DNA of 64,000 nucleotides from an uncultured Bacilli bacterium (GCA_944373145.1 CALWAL010000001.1:1-64000); one strand, 5' to 3'. Counted from the first letter of the stretch, positions 23,591 to 33,729 are shown. Translations and numbers: made by a program. The notes: generated from the sequence alone by a model not told the origin.

Positions 23591-25747
23591 TTAATATCTT
23601 AACCAATTAATACCTAAATCAAAATAAGCATCTTCATCACTTACTTTTAATTTTTTAAAATGATAAATATAAGTTAAGTTATCTTTTTCAACAACAGAAA
23701 AATTATTTTTATATTTATCTTGTAAAGTAACTTTACCTTTAGTTTTATAATTAGAAAGCAATCTATATTTAAGTATCATTGCTTCCACTTTTCCAGCGAC
23801 AATCACCTCTAAATTAGGATGAACCTTATAACGTTCATGATATGCTTTAATTAATTTTATAATTTGATGCTTATTAAGTTCATAAGAAAGCGTTACCTTC
23901 TTAACACCAAGTGTATGAAGAAGAGCAACCGAATATGAATTAACAACATTCAAAGAAAAATCCGTAATAACATTAGAATATTTATTAACACTTCCAACTT
24001 CTCCAACTAATAAACGTTGATTATATTCCAAATGATGTTCTAATACACGAGGTATTTTAAGAATTTTTCTTTCGTCATCAATTATATCATATATATCTTT
24101 CGGCATATAAATAATTTCATAATTATTATTTTTTATTTTATTATATTCTTCTAATGTATCAATCATAATACTTCTACCATGATATAATTCATAGTTTTCT
24201 GGTTTTCTTAAATATTTACCTTTAATTATCGGTAAAGGATAAATTCTTTTTTCATTCAATTGTTCAATAGCGTCGCGCCGTATTTCATTCAAATTTTTAA
24301 CAGGAACAAAAACATCAGAATCACAATTAATAACTAGCTTACTTAAACTATAAACTGTATTTCCTAATTTTGAAATTTGCTTTTTTATCACATCTTCTGT
24401 AATTGGATAATTTTTACTTTGTTCTACTATATGATTGCCTTCAACTCTAATATAATTTATATCATCAGTTAAATCTAATATTATTTTTTTATTTTTCCGA
24501 ATCGTAATTGTTGCCTTTATAGCAACTTTACGTTTTTTTTCTTGAATTAAATTTTGAATTTCTTTTAATTGTAAGCTATCTGTTGTTTTTAAAACTGTAG
24601 TTCCCTCTTTTATTTTTTTAGTTACTGGAATATCAACGATTTCGCCACTTAATGCAAAATCAGTGTTTCTATCTTTTTTTAATATTTTTAAAACAGTTAA
24701 TCCAAAATCTTCATCATCCATTAAAAAGCGAATTCCATCTTGAACATGTAAAGTTTCGGACAATTTTATAGTTACTTTTTTATCCGTTGAATTTATAACT
24801 TTTCCTAATTTCACTCCTATATGATTAGGACGGAATGTATTAATAAAAGCTGAATTATTTTCGTGAAATATAAAACCTTTTGTAAATTCACGATTAAATA
24901 TTTTTTTCAACTCATAAATTTTATTTTTATCAAAAAGTGTTTTACCATGAGTGTAAAAAGAATCAACTGCTTCGCGATATATCTTTGTAACTAAATAAAC
25001 ATATTCAGGTCTTTTCATACGTCCTTCAATTTTTAAACTGTCTACACCAATTTCCAATAATTCATCTATATGCTCTAAAGTATTTAAATCTTTAGCACTT
25101 AAAACATATTGTTCTTGATTTAAAACTTTATCATTATCAAAAAGTTTATATGGTTGTCTACAACACTGGGCACATGTGCCACGATTACCACTTCTACCCC
25201 CAATTAAGCTGCTCATTAAACATTGTCCAGAATAACTTATACATAATGCTCCATGCACAAAAACTTCAAGTTCTAAATTAGTTTGATTGCGAATTTCTTG
25301 AATTAATTCAATAGGTGTTTCCCTAGCTAAAACAACACGACTTGCACCTATTTTTTCAGCAAATTTAACTCCTTCTAAATTGTGAATATGCATTTGTGTT
25401 GAAGCATGAATTTCTAATGAGGGATAAGTTTGCTTTAAAAGATCCATCATTCCAATATCTTGTACAATTACCGCATCAACATTTATTTTTTGCAAATATT
25501 CAATATATTTCAAAAAATTTTTAACTTCGCTTTCATAAATTAAAATATTCACCGTTACATAAACACGTACGCCATATAAATGAGCATATTCAATAGCTGT
25601 TTTCAATTCTTCATCACTAAAATTAGTAGCATAACTGCGAGCTCCATATAAATTACCTGCTAAATAAACGGCATCACAGCCACCTTCAATAGCTGCTATC
25701 AAACTTTCCATACTACCAGCTGGTGCTAAAATTTCTGCCTTTTTCAT
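23591..25747 (-). CDS. Peptidase U32 family protein (RlhA/TrhP-like)
   Basis: A 718-residue U32 protein. Relatives in E. coli and Bacillus (RlhA, TrhP) hydroxylate pyrimidines in rRNA or tRNA rather than cut proteins. ILAPAGSMESLIAAIEGGCD opens the TIM-barrel-like domain. FVHGALCISYSGQCLMS followed by GNRGTCAQCCRQPY (about 165-200) holds the conserved cysteines. KSLKIEGRMKRPEYVY lies at about 238. The C-terminal ~350 residues correspond to the extra domain of the large U32 members. ATG 25747 is close behind a weak GGAGATGG. The large form argues for an RNA-hydroxylase role, but which RNA cannot be read. Confidence 0.85.
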   Translation of the reverse strand: MKKAEILAPAGSMESLIAAIEGGCDAVYLAGNLYGARSYATNFSDEELKTAIEYAHLYGVRVYVTVNILIYESEVKNFLKYIEYLQKINVDAVIVQDIGMMDLLKQTYPSLEIHASTQMHIHNLEGVKFAEKIGASRVVLARETPIELIQEIRNQTNLELEVFVHGALCISYSGQCLMSSLIGGRSGNRGTCAQCCRQPYKLFDNDKVLNQEQYVLSAKDLNTLEHIDELLEIGVDSLKIEGRMKRPEYVYLVTKIYREAVDSFYTHGKTLFDKNKIYELKKIFNREFTKGFIFHENNSAFINTFRPNHIGVKLGKVINSTDKKVTIKLSETLHVQDGIRFLMDDEDFGLTVLKILKKDRNTDFALSGEIVDIPVTKKIKEGTTVLKTTDSLQLKEIQNLIQEKKRKVAIKATITIRKNKKIILDLTDDINYIRVEGNHIVEQSKNYPITEDVIKKQISKLGNTVYSLSKLVINCDSDVFVPVKNLNEIRRDAIEQLNEKRIYPLPIIKGKYLRKPENYELYHGRSIMIDTLEEYNKIKNNNYEIIYMPKDIYDIIDDERKILKIPRVLEHHLEYNQRLLVGEVGSVNKYSNVITDFSLNVVNSYSVALLHTLGVKKVTLSYELNKHQIIKLIKAYHERYKVHPNLEVIVAGKVEAMILKYRLLSNYKTKGKVTLQDKYKNNFSVVEKDNLTYIYHFKKLKVSDEDAYFDLGINWLRY

Positions 25748-25767
25748 ACAATCACCATCTCCATTAT

Positions 25768-25796
25768 ATCAAAAAAAAACTGTTTTACCAGTTTTC
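25768..25796 (-). terminator. Terminator after the gene ending at 25785
   Basis: AACTG and CAGTT flank GTAAAA; a run of nine T follows on the minus strand. It overlaps the last codons. Confidence 0.65.
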
Positions 25797-26612
25797 ACTT
25801 AAATGATCTTCTAAATTAGCAATTGTATAGCCTCGCGATTCAATATATGAAATAATATTAGGTAATTCATTAATCAGTTCATCTGTTATTGTAAATGTAA
25901 AGATTTGACCTGCTTTTAACTCTTTTTTTACATTTTTCAAAGGTTGACTGTTTATTAACTGTTTTGAAACTACCGTATGTTTTTTCTTTGTTTTACAACT
26001 TTCTAGAAAGTTATCATTATAATTTAAATTATAGCAATAATAATTATCTATTCCTATAGATTTAAGTTTTTGTACAATTAGATTGAAATTTTGATTGTTA
26101 TCAATTTTGATTGCAATACTATTATCAAGATTATTAACTATTTGTAAATTACCTATTTGATTATCAAAATTATAGTTTTCAATAACATACGTAACAGGAA
26201 TTTGACCGATAATATTCTGAATATCTTTTATATTTTTATTTTCAACTAAGAAAACTAAACTAACCATATTTTTTTTAGAATTACCACTAATGATATATTT
26301 ATTATAATTATTATCAATACTTATCGATGGTTTTATCTCATCATAAACATAGAAAGAAGAATCATATAACCCCTTTTCCTTCATATTATTATAGCTTTTA
26401 TCTACGTTAACTTCTTTACTAACTAATCCCGGAATAATAGTATTACCTTCTATTTTAGCATCAATTCCTTCGATTGCATATTTTTCCATTTCACTTTTAA
26501 TCTGAATCATAATATCATCAACTTCTTTAACCACCAATGCCGTTTGCTCTGTAAGAAAAAAGCTAAAACAAATTAAGCTTAAAAGTCCCAAATATTCAAA
26601 TATTTTTTTCAT
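25785..26612 (-). CDS. Exported degenerate polysaccharide deacetylase-like protein
   Basis: A 275-residue protein with an N-terminal signal helix (YLGLLSLICFSFFL). The order of strands resembles NodB-type deacetylases, especially the end ELKAGQIFTFTITDELINEL followed by IISYIESRGYTIANLEDHL, which parallels the usual LKPGDIILLH... end of that fold. The catalytic D-x-x-H-H and H-P motifs are not visible, so it is probably not an active deacetylase; a binding role is possible. ATG 26612 follows AGGTGG; a longer frame to 26645 has no ribosome binding site. Family assignment is tentative. Confidence 0.5.
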   Translation of the reverse strand: MKKIFEYLGLLSLICFSFFLTEQTALVVKEVDDIMIQIKSEMEKYAIEGIDAKIEGNTIIPGLVSKEVNVDKSYNNMKEKGLYDSSFYVYDEIKPSISIDNNYNKYIISGNSKKNMVSLVFLVENKNIKDIQNIIGQIPVTYVIENYNFDNQIGNLQIVNNLDNSIAIKIDNNQNFNLIVQKLKSIGIDNYYCYNLNYNDNFLESCKTKKKHTVVSKQLINSQPLKNVKKELKAGQIFTFTITDELINELPNIISYIESRGYTIANLEDHLSENW

Positions 26613-26701
26613 AAACCACCTATTAAAATATATGATACAGGCCATTTTTGTAGCACTAATTTATGTTATTTGTCATATCATAATATGAAAGGAGTCTATA
26701 T

Positions 26702-26932
26702 ATGAATACTAATCCTTATTATACAAGTATGTACTTTAATAACTATGGTAGGCACATAAGACCTAATATGCCTAACCATAATAATGATGAGCGTTTTGGC
26801 TTTTTAGGTCCTTTCCTTTTAGGAGGAATTACTGGTGGTTTGGTAGCACCATTATTTGCACCACGACCATATTATCAACCGCCATATTATACTAATAATT
26901 ATTATTATCAATATCCACCCTACTATTATTAA
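26702..26932 (+). CDS. Small Tyr/Pro/Asn-rich protein
   Basis: A 76-residue protein with an Asn-rich start (MNTNPYYTSMYFNNYGRHI), a hydrophobic glycine-rich middle (FLGPFLLGGITGGLVAPLF) and a tail made almost only of Tyr, Pro and Asn. Such composition is seen in spore-coat-like proteins; with sporulation genes elsewhere in this window that is a reasonable guess but not proof. ATG 26702 follows GAAAGGAGTCTATAT. It is transcribed away from the deacetylase-like gene. Confidence 0.65.
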   Translation: MNTNPYYTSMYFNNYGRHIRPNMPNHNNDERFGFLGPFLLGGITGGLVAPLFAPRPYYQPPYYTNNYYYQYPPYYY

Positions 26933-26969
26933 TCTTTTTTTGATACAATAGTTATTGGGTGATAAAAAA

Positions 26970-27611
26970 ATGGCATCAGCAATTATACACATATGTGTTG
27001 CAAAAGAGATAAATAAAAAGCTAAAAATGAATGAAAAAGAATTATATTTAGGCGCTATTGCTCCTGATATCAGTAAACAAATTGGAGAAAATAAAAACAA
27101 GTCACATTTTTTGACAACATCAGAAGAAGATGTTCCTAATATTTATCAATTCTTAAATAAATATAAACATGAATTAAATAATCCTTTTAACATGGGATAT
27201 TTTATTCATCTCTATACTGATAAAATTTGGTTTGCAGAATTTTTACGTAGTAAACTTTATGAAAATTGTATAAAATTATTAGATGGAACTTCAGTTAATA
27301 CTACACAGCAAGAAAAATTAAGAATTATTTACAATGATTATACCAATTTAAATATTCAATTAATTGATGATTATGAACTTGATTTATCACTCTTTTATGA
27401 AAAATTTAAAAAACCACAAACAACAATTGAAGAAATACCAATTGATAGATTGCCAATTTTACTGGATAAAATGAGCCTCATTATCATGGAAAGTAAAAAA
27501 GAAAAAGTATATGTATTTGATGAGCTAGCTATTAAAAATTTTATTAACTATTGCACTGATAAGATTTTAAGAAAAATTGAAGAATATAAAATAAAAGTAC
27601 ATATTGATTGA
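26970..27611 (+). CDS. Zinc-dependent phospholipase C-like protein
   Basis: A 213-residue protein related to the zinc-dependent phospholipase C/S1-P1 fold family found in many Firmicutes; the substrate is unknown. Metal-ligand candidates are His near the start (ASAIIHICVAKEI), Asp in LGAIAPDIS (about 27), His in KSHFLTT (about 41), and His and Asp in GYFIHLYTDKIW (about 73-78). No signal peptide is visible, so it is cytoplasmic, unlike secreted phospholipases. ATG 26970 follows GGGTGATAAAAAA; the TTG five codons upstream is unlikely. It ends in TGA inside a terminator. Confidence 0.75.
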   Translation: MASAIIHICVAKEINKKLKMNEKELYLGAIAPDISKQIGENKNKSHFLTTSEEDVPNIYQFLNKYKHELNNPFNMGYFIHLYTDKIWFAEFLRSKLYENCIKLLDGTSVNTTQQEKLRIIYNDYTNLNIQLIDDYELDLSLFYEKFKKPQTTIEEIPIDRLPILLDKMSLIIMESKKEKVYVFDELAIKNFINYCTDKILRKIEEYKIKVHID

Positions 27612-27622
27612 TATGTACTTTT
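27593..27622. terminator. Bidirectional terminator
   Basis: AAAAGTACATAT and ATATGTACTTTT are perfect 12-base arms around TGATTG. It serves the convergent phospholipase-like and DUF3592 genes and includes coding ends of both. Confidence 0.85.
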
Positions 27623-28328
27623 ATTTTATACCGTAATTACTTTTTAATGTGTCTATATTTACATAGTATTCATCATAATTATTTGGATTAACATAAACTA
27701 ATACTTTTCTTATATTATTAGCTTGTAAATTATACGTTATATCTTCAAAAAAATATTCACTTTCAAATATATGCAACATTCCATTTTTAGGTGAAATAGC
27801 CGTTGCAATTAATATATATGGATGACGACCATTAATACTGATATTTGATTTTAATTCCACATTTTTTATATCTGCTTCTATTAAATAATTATATTTAATA
27901 ACTCTTTTTTTCACCATGCTTTTACGAATATTAATAATTAAGAAAATTAAGCCAATAGCAGTAAAAGCAAATCCAATAATTCCAGCAATAATTATACCAA
28001 TTTCAAAATTATTACTTCTAAAATTATTCGGATTATCTGGATCATAATATATTTTTACTTGATCGCCGATGTTCATACTTGAAGTATAATAATTTAATTC
28101 ACCATAATAAATTTTTCCATCGACGTTAAAAGTAACATAAACATTATAATCTATATCTTCATTGCGATATTCTGATTGAATATCAATAATACGTGCTTCT
28201 GTTTGTTTTGCATTTTCTTTAAAAGATTGTGTATTAATATATAACCATACACCTAGTCCTAATGTTATTAATCCAATAAAAGTAAATAATGAACCCAAAA
28301 ATATCATAATTTTTCTAACCGATTTCAT
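27621..28328 (-). CDS. DUF3592-domain membrane protein
   Basis: A 235-residue protein with two membrane helices (about 6-28 and 116-140). Between them an extracytoplasmic beta domain carries the DUF3592 pattern (TEARIIDIQSEY, YNVYVTFNVDGKIYYGEL, GDQVKIYYDPDNPNNF). Its function is unknown. ATG 28328 follows GGAGATGATAGACAA; the frame upstream to 28415 has no binding site. It stands alone, divergent from mgtE. Confidence 0.8.
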   Translation of the reverse strand: MKSVRKIMIFLGSLFTFIGLITLGLGVWLYINTQSFKENAKQTEARIIDIQSEYRNEDIDYNVYVTFNVDGKIYYGELNYYTSSMNIGDQVKIYYDPDNPNNFRSNNFEIGIIIAGIIGFAFTAIGLIFLIINIRKSMVKKRVIKYNYLIEADIKNVELKSNISINGRHPYILIATAISPKNGMLHIFESEYFFEDITYNLQANNIRKVLVYVNPNNYDEYYVNIDTLKSNYGIK

Positions 28329-28427
28329 TTGTCTATCATCTCCTATTTTTATTATAACATACCGTAATGTAAAAACAATGTATAAATATAAATTATTAAC
28401 AAATGATATACACAAGAAATTATTTTG

Positions 28428-28436
28428 TGTTATAAT
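28428..28436 (+). promoter_or_regulatory. mgtE promoter, extended -10
   Basis: TGTTATAAT fits TGnTATAAT and lies 27 bases from the start codon. ACACAA (28410-28415) and TTGTGT (28425-28430) form a small inverted repeat across the upstream spacer, a possible operator. The leader is too short for an M-box riboswitch. Confidence 0.45.
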
Positions 28437-28462
28437 TGAGAAACGGAGAAGGAGTGATAAAA

Positions 28463-29794
28463 ATGAAAAAGATTGAAAAATTAATATTAGAAAAGAAATA
28501 CACAGAATTCAAAAAAGAAATATTAAATTTTGAAGAAGCTGATATTGCAGAAATTTTAAATGAATTAAATGATGAACTTTTAGTGAAATTTTTTAGGTTA
28601 TTGCCTAAAGACATAGCTGCAAAAACTTTTGCATTTTTAGAACTTGATAACCAACAAACAATTATTAATTCTTTAACAGATAAAGAAGCTGCGAAAATTA
28701 TTGATAATATGTTTGCAGATGATGCAACTGATCTTTTAGAGGAAATGCCGGCCAACGTAGTTCAACAAATTTTATCTAAAACGACGCCAGAAACACGCAA
28801 AGATATTAATCATCTTTTAATGTATCCAGCGGATTCTGCAGGTAGTATTATGACCGTTGAATTCATGGATATTAAGGAATTGATGAATGTTAAAGAAGCT
28901 ATTAACAAAATAAAAAAAGAAGCAGTTGATAAAGAAACTATCGATTTTTGTTATGTTTTAGATAATTCTCGAAAATTAGTTGGTATTGTTTCTTTAAAGC
29001 AACTTATTTTGGCAACTGATGAAATGTTAATCAAAGATCTTATGGAAATTGAGCCTACCGTTGTAAACACCTTAACAGATCAAGAAGAAGTTGCTAATAT
29101 GTTTAAAAAATATGATTTAACAACAATGCCTGTTGTAGATAGCGAAAATCGTTTAGTAGGAATCATTACCATTGATGATATCGTTGACATAATTGAAGAA
29201 GAAACAACAGAAGACATTGAAAAAATGGCCGCTATTACACCAACTGATAAACCTTACTTAAAATTAAGTTTACTGGATATTTATAAAAGTCGAATGCCTT
29301 GGCTACTATTTTTAATGATTAGTGCAACCTTTACTGGTAAAATTATTTCAAGCTATGAGACTGCATTAGCTAGTTATGCTATACTAACTGTTTTTATTCC
29401 AATGATTATGGGTACAGGAGGAAATGCTGGTGGTCAAGCTTCAGTAACAATAATCAGGGCTTTATCATTGGATGAAGTAGAATTTAAAGATATTTTTAAA
29501 GTGCTACTTAAGGAATGCACAATTGGCTTAATTTGTGGAATAACATTAGCTGTTTGTAATTTTATTAAGTTATTAGTCGTTGATCAAGTGTCAGTAACAT
29601 TCGCATTAATCGTTTGTTTAGCATTATTACTCACAGTTTTGATTGCTAAAATTATTGGAGCTATTTTACCAATTTTAGCCGATAAAATTCACCTCGATCC
29701 TGCGGTTATGGCTAACCCAATTATTACAACTATTGTTGATGCTTTATCACTTGTCGTTTATTTTCAAATTGCTAGTTCAATTTTAGGCATTTAA
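28463..29794 (+). CDS. mgtE: Magnesium transporter MgtE
   Basis: A 443-residue Mg2+ channel/transporter. The cytoplasmic N domain (about 1-120, helical repeats with LLEEMPANVVQQIL) is followed by two CBS domains (about 130-245, DLMEIEPTVVNTLTDQEEVA and MPVVDSENRLVGIITIDDI). Five membrane helices follow, with the pore segment FIPMIMGTGGNAGGQASVTI and the end helix containing DPAVMANPIITTIVDALSL. CBS domains close the pore when Mg2+ is high. ATG 28463 follows GAAGGAGTGATAAAA; the upstream frame to 28436 lies across the promoter. A terminator follows. Confidence 0.95.
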   Translation: MKKIEKLILEKKYTEFKKEILNFEEADIAEILNELNDELLVKFFRLLPKDIAAKTFAFLELDNQQTIINSLTDKEAAKIIDNMFADDATDLLEEMPANVVQQILSKTTPETRKDINHLLMYPADSAGSIMTVEFMDIKELMNVKEAINKIKKEAVDKETIDFCYVLDNSRKLVGIVSLKQLILATDEMLIKDLMEIEPTVVNTLTDQEEVANMFKKYDLTTMPVVDSENRLVGIITIDDIVDIIEEETTEDIEKMAAITPTDKPYLKLSLLDIYKSRMPWLLFLMISATFTGKIISSYETALASYAILTVFIPMIMGTGGNAGGQASVTIIRALSLDEVEFKDIFKVLLKECTIGLICGITLAVCNFIKLLVVDQVSVTFALIVCLALLLTVLIAKIIGAILPILADKIHLDPAVMANPIITTIVDALSLVVYFQIASSILGI

Positions 29795-29817
29795 GAAACC
29801 ATAGTTTCTTTTTTTTA
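29793..29817 (+). terminator. Terminator after mgtE
   Basis: AAGAAAC and GTTTCTT flank CATA and are followed by a T-run. Confidence 0.75.
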
Positions 29818-29821
29818 TGAT

Positions 29822-30930
29822 AATTTGTCAAATTAAGTGCAACATTGAGAAATATATTCATCAATTAACTCATTTGGTGTTTTATAATTTATACATTTTC
29901 TAGGTCTATTGTTTAATAGGTCTAGTTTTTCTTTTAATTCAATATTATTTGTTTTTGACAAATCCATTCCTTTAGGATAATATTCCCTTAATAATCCATT
30001 AGAATTTTCATTTGTTCCTTTTTGCCATGCACAATAAGGATCAGCAAAGTACATATCACAATTTAATGATTCTTCTATTTTTTTCCAACCTGCAAATTCT
30101 TTGCCTCTATCACAGGTTATGGTTTTTACTAATTCTTGGGGGAATTTACTTAAAAGTTCTATAATTGCTTTTGTTACATTTTCTTCTTTTCTGTCTGGTA
30201 ATAATTTACATATATAAAATCTTGATTTTCTTTCTGCTAATGTTACAAAACAATATTTACTTTTTCTTTGATGATCTATTCTTCCTGATTCTACTGTATC
30301 AGCTTCCCAATGACCATAAGTAGTTCTATTATATACTTCTTTAGGGCGTTTTTTTATTGTTTTTCCTATATTAAATTTTCCTCGTTTTTCCGCAGGTCTT
30401 TTAAACTTTCCTTTTCTTCTTAGATTTTGCATTGTTATTTTATTTAATAATCCCATATGTATCCAACGATATATTGTACATACACTTGGAAAGTTAATAG
30501 GTTTTATATCTTTATAATTTACAATTTGTTCTGGAGACCAATTTTTATTTAATTTATCTTCTATATATTCTTTTACTTTACAATCCATATTTATTTTTTT
30601 ATGTGAATTAAGTCTTCTATTTTTATATTTACGATGAGCATCTATAGGCATATATCTTTTTATAGAGTAATCTTTTCCTGTTTTATAACTATTTCTTTTT
30701 AATTCCCTGGAAATTGTAGACGGACTCCTATCTAAAAGTTTAGCCATTTCTCTAATCGATAAATTCATTTCTTTAAATTTTGATATACAAGCACGTTCTT
30801 CTATGGTAAGATGGTTATAGTTCATATTATTTACTCCTTAATGTTTGATTAGACACCAACATTATATCATGAGTAAATTTATGAACTTTTTATTTTGTCT
30901 TTTTTAGTGTTGCACTTGTTATTATAAATT
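29822..30930. mobile_element. IS30-family insertion sequence
   Basis: About 1.1 kb with imperfect terminal inverted repeats. The left end, AATTTGTCAAATTAAGTGCA to 29844, and the complement of the right end (30909-30930, AATTTATAATAACAAGTGCA) agree at about 18 of 23 positions, including the inner AAGTGCAACA. A 2-base AT on each side may be the target duplication. It lies between the mgtE and rny terminators without breaking a gene. Confidence 0.8.
29833..30825 (-). CDS. IS30-family transposase
   Basis: A complete 330-residue transposase. The N-terminal HTH (LTIEERACISKFKEMNLSIR, then LDRSPSTISRELKRN) recognises the inverted repeats. The DDE core follows: Asp in HWEADTVESG (about 173), Asp in TITCDRGKEF (about 237) and Glu in NENSNGLLREYYPKG (about 283). 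The stop lies within the left inverted repeat, as usual for compact insertion sequences. No frameshift is visible, so it may still be active. Confidence 0.95.
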   Translation of the reverse strand: MNYNHLTIEERACISKFKEMNLSIREMAKLLDRSPSTISRELKRNSYKTGKDYSIKRYMPIDAHRKYKNRRLNSHKKINMDCKVKEYIEDKLNKNWSPEQIVNYKDIKPINFPSVCTIYRWIHMGLLNKITMQNLRRKGKFKRPAEKRGKFNIGKTIKKRPKEVYNRTTYGHWEADTVESGRIDHQRKSKYCFVTLAERKSRFYICKLLPDRKEENVTKAIIELLSKFPQELVKTITCDRGKEFAGWKKIEESLNCDMYFADPYCAWQKGTNENSNGLLREYYPKGMDLSKTNNIELKEKLDLLNNRPRKCINYKTPNELIDEYISQCCT

Positions 30931-30935
30931 ATCTT

Positions 30936-30964
30936 ATAAAAAAGAAGCTATTACTTAGCTTCTT
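30936..30964 (-). terminator. Terminator after rny
   Basis: AAGAAGCT and AGCTTCTT flank a 7-base loop, followed by TTTTTATAAG on the minus strand; it includes the rny stop. The insertion sequence ends just beyond it. Confidence 0.75.
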
Positions 30965-32504
30965 CAACTGCTCTAGTTTCTCTAATGACTGTAACCTTTA
31001 TTGTACCTGGATATTGTAATTGAGCTTCAATTTTATTTTTAATGTCATGAGCCACTTTGTAACTTGTTAAATCATCTATTTCTTCAGGCTTAACTACAAC
31101 ACGTAACTCTCTTCCTGCTTGCATTGCATAAGCTTTATCAACACCTGAAATATCATTAGCAATATTTTCTAATTCGTGCAAACGCTGAACATAATTTTCT
31201 AAGGAATCATTTCGAGCTCCTGGACGACTAGCTGATAAGGCATCAGCAATTGCTACTAGTGAAGCAATAACACTTGTTGGTTCTGCATCACCATGATGAG
31301 ACTCAATAGCATTAATAACAATTTCATTTTCATTAAATTTCTTTGCCAAGTTTGCACCTAACTCAACATGACTACCTTCCATTTCATGATCAATTGCTTT
31401 ACCAATGTCATGAAATAATCCCGCACGTTTAGCTAGCATAACATTTTCTCCTAATTCGCTAGCTAATAACCCCGCTAATTGTGCAACTTCAATTGAATGA
31501 GTTAACACATTTTGACCATAACTAGTTCTAAAATGTAGACGTCCTAAAAGTTCAATTAATTCTGAATCAACTTTAGTTATACCTAATTCAAATAAAGCAG
31601 ATTCCCCATATTCAATAATTTTAGCTTTCATTTCTTTAGATGTTTTATCATATAGTTCTTCAATTCTTGATGGATGAATACGACCATCTTTAATTAATGT
31701 TTCAATTGTCACCCTAGCAATTTCCCTTCGAAGTGGGTCAAAACTAGATAAAACAATTGCTTCAGGTGTATCATCAATAATCAAATCCACTCCAGTTACT
31801 GCTTCAATTGTTCTAATATTTCGGCCTTCACGTCCAATAATTCGTCCTTTCATATCTTCATTCGGCAAATCAACAACTGTAATGGTTTGTTCTGACGAAA
31901 CATCACTGGCATAACGTTGCATAGATGAAACCAATAAATCTTTAGCTTTGCGATCTGCAACTAATGAGGCTTCAGTTTCTTTTTCTTTAATATAAGAAGA
32001 AATTTCTAAAGCCATTTCTTCTTCAACCTTGGCCATAACTATTTCTCTAGCCTTCTGTTTTGTATAACCTGCTATTTTATGCAATAAATCAAATTGTTCT
32101 TTCTTAATTTCCTCCACTTTTGCTTGTTCTTCTTGGATAATATTTTGTTTATCAATAAGACTATTTTCTTTTTCTTCAAGAAGATTTTCACGATTTTGAA
32201 GCATTTGATCACGCCTATCAATATTTTCTTCTCTCGAATCTAAGCGTTGTTCAGTTTTCTTTAATTCGCTCTTTTTTTCGCGAATTTCTTCTTCCACTTT
32301 ACTCTTTAATTCACTAATCTCTTCTTTACCCTCACTTAAATAATCTTTTTTTAACTTTTCAGCATCTAAACGAGCTTTTTCTAATATATTATCAGCTTTT
32401 TCGGCCGTTTTAATACCTTTTATGTAATGAAATACAAACATTACAATTATTCCAATAATAAATCCTACTAGGACTAGCAAAATGGAGATTGATATATCAA
32501 ACAT
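30951..32504 (-). CDS. rny: Ribonuclease Y
   Basis: RNase Y (517 residues) starts mRNA decay in Firmicutes and is anchored in the membrane. N-terminal helix ([20 protein letters not shown]), long coiled coil (about 30-195), KH domain ([20 protein letters not shown], about 215) and HD domain ([13 protein letters not shown], then [14 protein letters not shown], about 330-360). ATG 32504 follows GGAGGAAGATGAT; the codons to 32519 are the binding site. It is next to recA as in many Firmicutes, with a recA terminator between. Confidence 0.97.
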   Translation of the reverse strand: MFDISISILLVLVGFIIGIIVMFVFHYIKGIKTAEKADNILEKARLDAEKLKKDYLSEGKEEISELKSKVEEEIREKKSELKKTEQRLDSREENIDRRDQMLQNRENLLEEKENSLIDKQNIIQEEQAKVEEIKKEQFDLLHKIAGYTKQKAREIVMAKVEEEMALEISSYIKEKETEASLVADRKAKDLLVSSMQRYASDVSSEQTITVVDLPNEDMKGRIIGREGRNIRTIEAVTGVDLIIDDTPEAIVLSSFDPLRREIARVTIETLIKDGRIHPSRIEELYDKTSKEMKAKIIEYGESALFELGITKVDSELIELLGRLHFRTSYGQNVLTHSIEVAQLAGLLASELGENVMLAKRAGLFHDIGKAIDHEMEGSHVELGANLAKKFNENEIVINAIESHHGDAEPTSVIASLVAIADALSASRPGARNDSLENYVQRLHELENIANDISGVDKAYAMQAGRELRVVVKPEEIDDLTSYKVAHDIKNKIEAQLQYPGTIKVTVIRETRAVEEAK

Positions 32505-32596
32505 ATCATCTTCCTCCATTTCATGAATGAATGATTATTATTAATCACTCTATTATTATTGTAAATTGTATTCAACTATATGTCAAGAAAAAATGC

Positions 32597-32626
32597 CGAA
32601 AAAAGCAAAAGGCTTTTTTCTTTTGC
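32597..32626 (-). terminator. Terminator after recA
   Basis: GCAAAAG and CTTTTGC flank an 8-base loop; TTTTTTCGGC follows on the minus strand. Confidence 0.75.
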
Positions 32627-32637
32627 ATAATTAATTA

Positions 32638-33669
32638 TTATCCTATACTTTCTTCTTTTCCAATGGTTAAAGAAGAATTATTCTCATAAAATTTGCGCAC
32701 TTTAGATTCAATTTCAGCACTTATATCTGGATTTTTCTTTAACCATTCTTTAACATTTTCTTTTCCTTGACCAACTTTATTGCCTTCATAAGCATACCAA
32801 GAACCGCTTTTTTCTAAAATACCTGCCTCTGTTCCTAAATCGACAATTTCACCGTTTTTAGAAACACCTTCACCATACATAATATCAACCGTACACGTCT
32901 TAAAAGGAGGAGCCATTTTATTTTTTACCACCTTAATATTAGCTTTGTTACCAATAATGTCAGTGCCTAATTTAATTTGTTCGCCACGCCTAATTTCTAA
33001 TCGTACAGATGAATAAAATTTTAACGCACGACCGCCTGGTGTTACTTCTGGATTGCCAAACATAACGCCAACTTTTTCTCGCAATTGATTTATAAATATA
33101 CACACTGTATTGGTTTTATTAATAATACCTGACAATTTACGCAAAGCTTGACTCATCAAACGAGCTTGAAGTCCAACATGAGAATCTCCCATTTCACCTT
33201 CAATTTCAGCTTGAGGTACTAAAGCAGCTACTGAATCTATAACAATAACACTAATCGCACCGCTTCGAACTAAAGCTTCACATATTTCTAATGCCTGTTC
33301 GCCATTATCTGGTTGACTCAATAATAATTCATTAATATTAACCCCTATTTTTGATGCATAAATAGGATCTAAAGCATGTTCAGCGTCTATAAAGGCAGCC
33401 CTGCCACCCTTTTTTTGCGCTTCGGCAATTGCATGAAGTGCAAATGTTGTTTTACCACTTGATTCAGGACCATAAATTTCAATAATTCTTCCTTTAGGAT
33501 ATCCACCAATTCCCAAAGCAGCATCTAAAGAAATAGAACCACTTGATATCGTATCGATTTTTTGATGTGCTTGCTCACCTAATTTCATAACTGCGCCTTT
33601 ACCAAATTGTTTTTCTATATCTAACATAACTTGGTCTAGCGTTTTGTCTCCTGTTGTCGATTTTACCAT
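32638..33669 (-). CDS. recA: Recombinase RecA
   Basis: RecA (343 residues), the ATP-dependent strand-exchange protein and SOS co-protease. Walker A is GPESSGKTT (about 68), the MAW-like [10 protein letters not shown] Walker B follows at about 143, loop L1 at [20 protein letters not shown] and L2 at [20 protein letters not shown]. The length is normal. GAGGAGG precedes ATG 33669. A consensus promoter and a LexA-type box (33739) lie upstream, so SOS induction is likely. Confidence 0.99.
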   Translation of the reverse strand: MVKSTTGDKTLDQVMLDIEKQFGKGAVMKLGEQAHQKIDTISSGSISLDAALGIGGYPKGRIIEIYGPESSGKTTFALHAIAEAQKKGGRAAFIDAEHALDPIYASKIGVNINELLLSQPDNGEQALEICEALVRSGAISVIVIDSVAALVPQAEIEGEMGDSHVGLQARLMSQALRKLSGIINKTNTVCIFINQLREKVGVMFGNPEVTPGGRALKFYSSVRLEIRRGEQIKLGTDIIGNKANIKVVKNKMAPPFKTCTVDIMYGEGVSKNGEIVDLGTEAGILEKSGSWYAYEGNKVGQGKENVKEWLKKNPDISAEIESKVRKFYENNSSLTIGKEESIG

Positions 33670-33700
33670 TGTTTTTCCTCCTCTATTTGTTCTTAATTAA

Positions 33701-33729
33701 ATTATACTATACGCAGAGATGGTTGTCAA
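33701..33729 (-). promoter_or_regulatory. recA promoter
   Basis: TTGACA (complement of 33724-33729) and TATAAT (complement of 33701-33706) are both perfect and are separated by 17 bases. Confidence 0.9.

Noticed and set aside
27600-27625. Mycoplasma-type code with UGA as Trp
   Set aside because: UGA ends several genes cleanly at terminators or start-stop overlaps (for example 27611, 20994, 20526), and Trp is encoded by UGG throughout.
28380-28462. M-box magnesium riboswitch before mgtE
   Set aside because: The promoter TGTTATAAT lies only 27 bases before the start codon, leaving no room for an M-box.
28420-28755. Minus-strand frame overlapping mgtE
   Set aside because: Ser-rich antisense translation of the real mgtE N-terminus; no start signal.
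29822-30930. Insertion sequence breaking a gene
   Set aside because: Both neighbours (mgtE and rny) are complete with their own terminators; the element sits between them.
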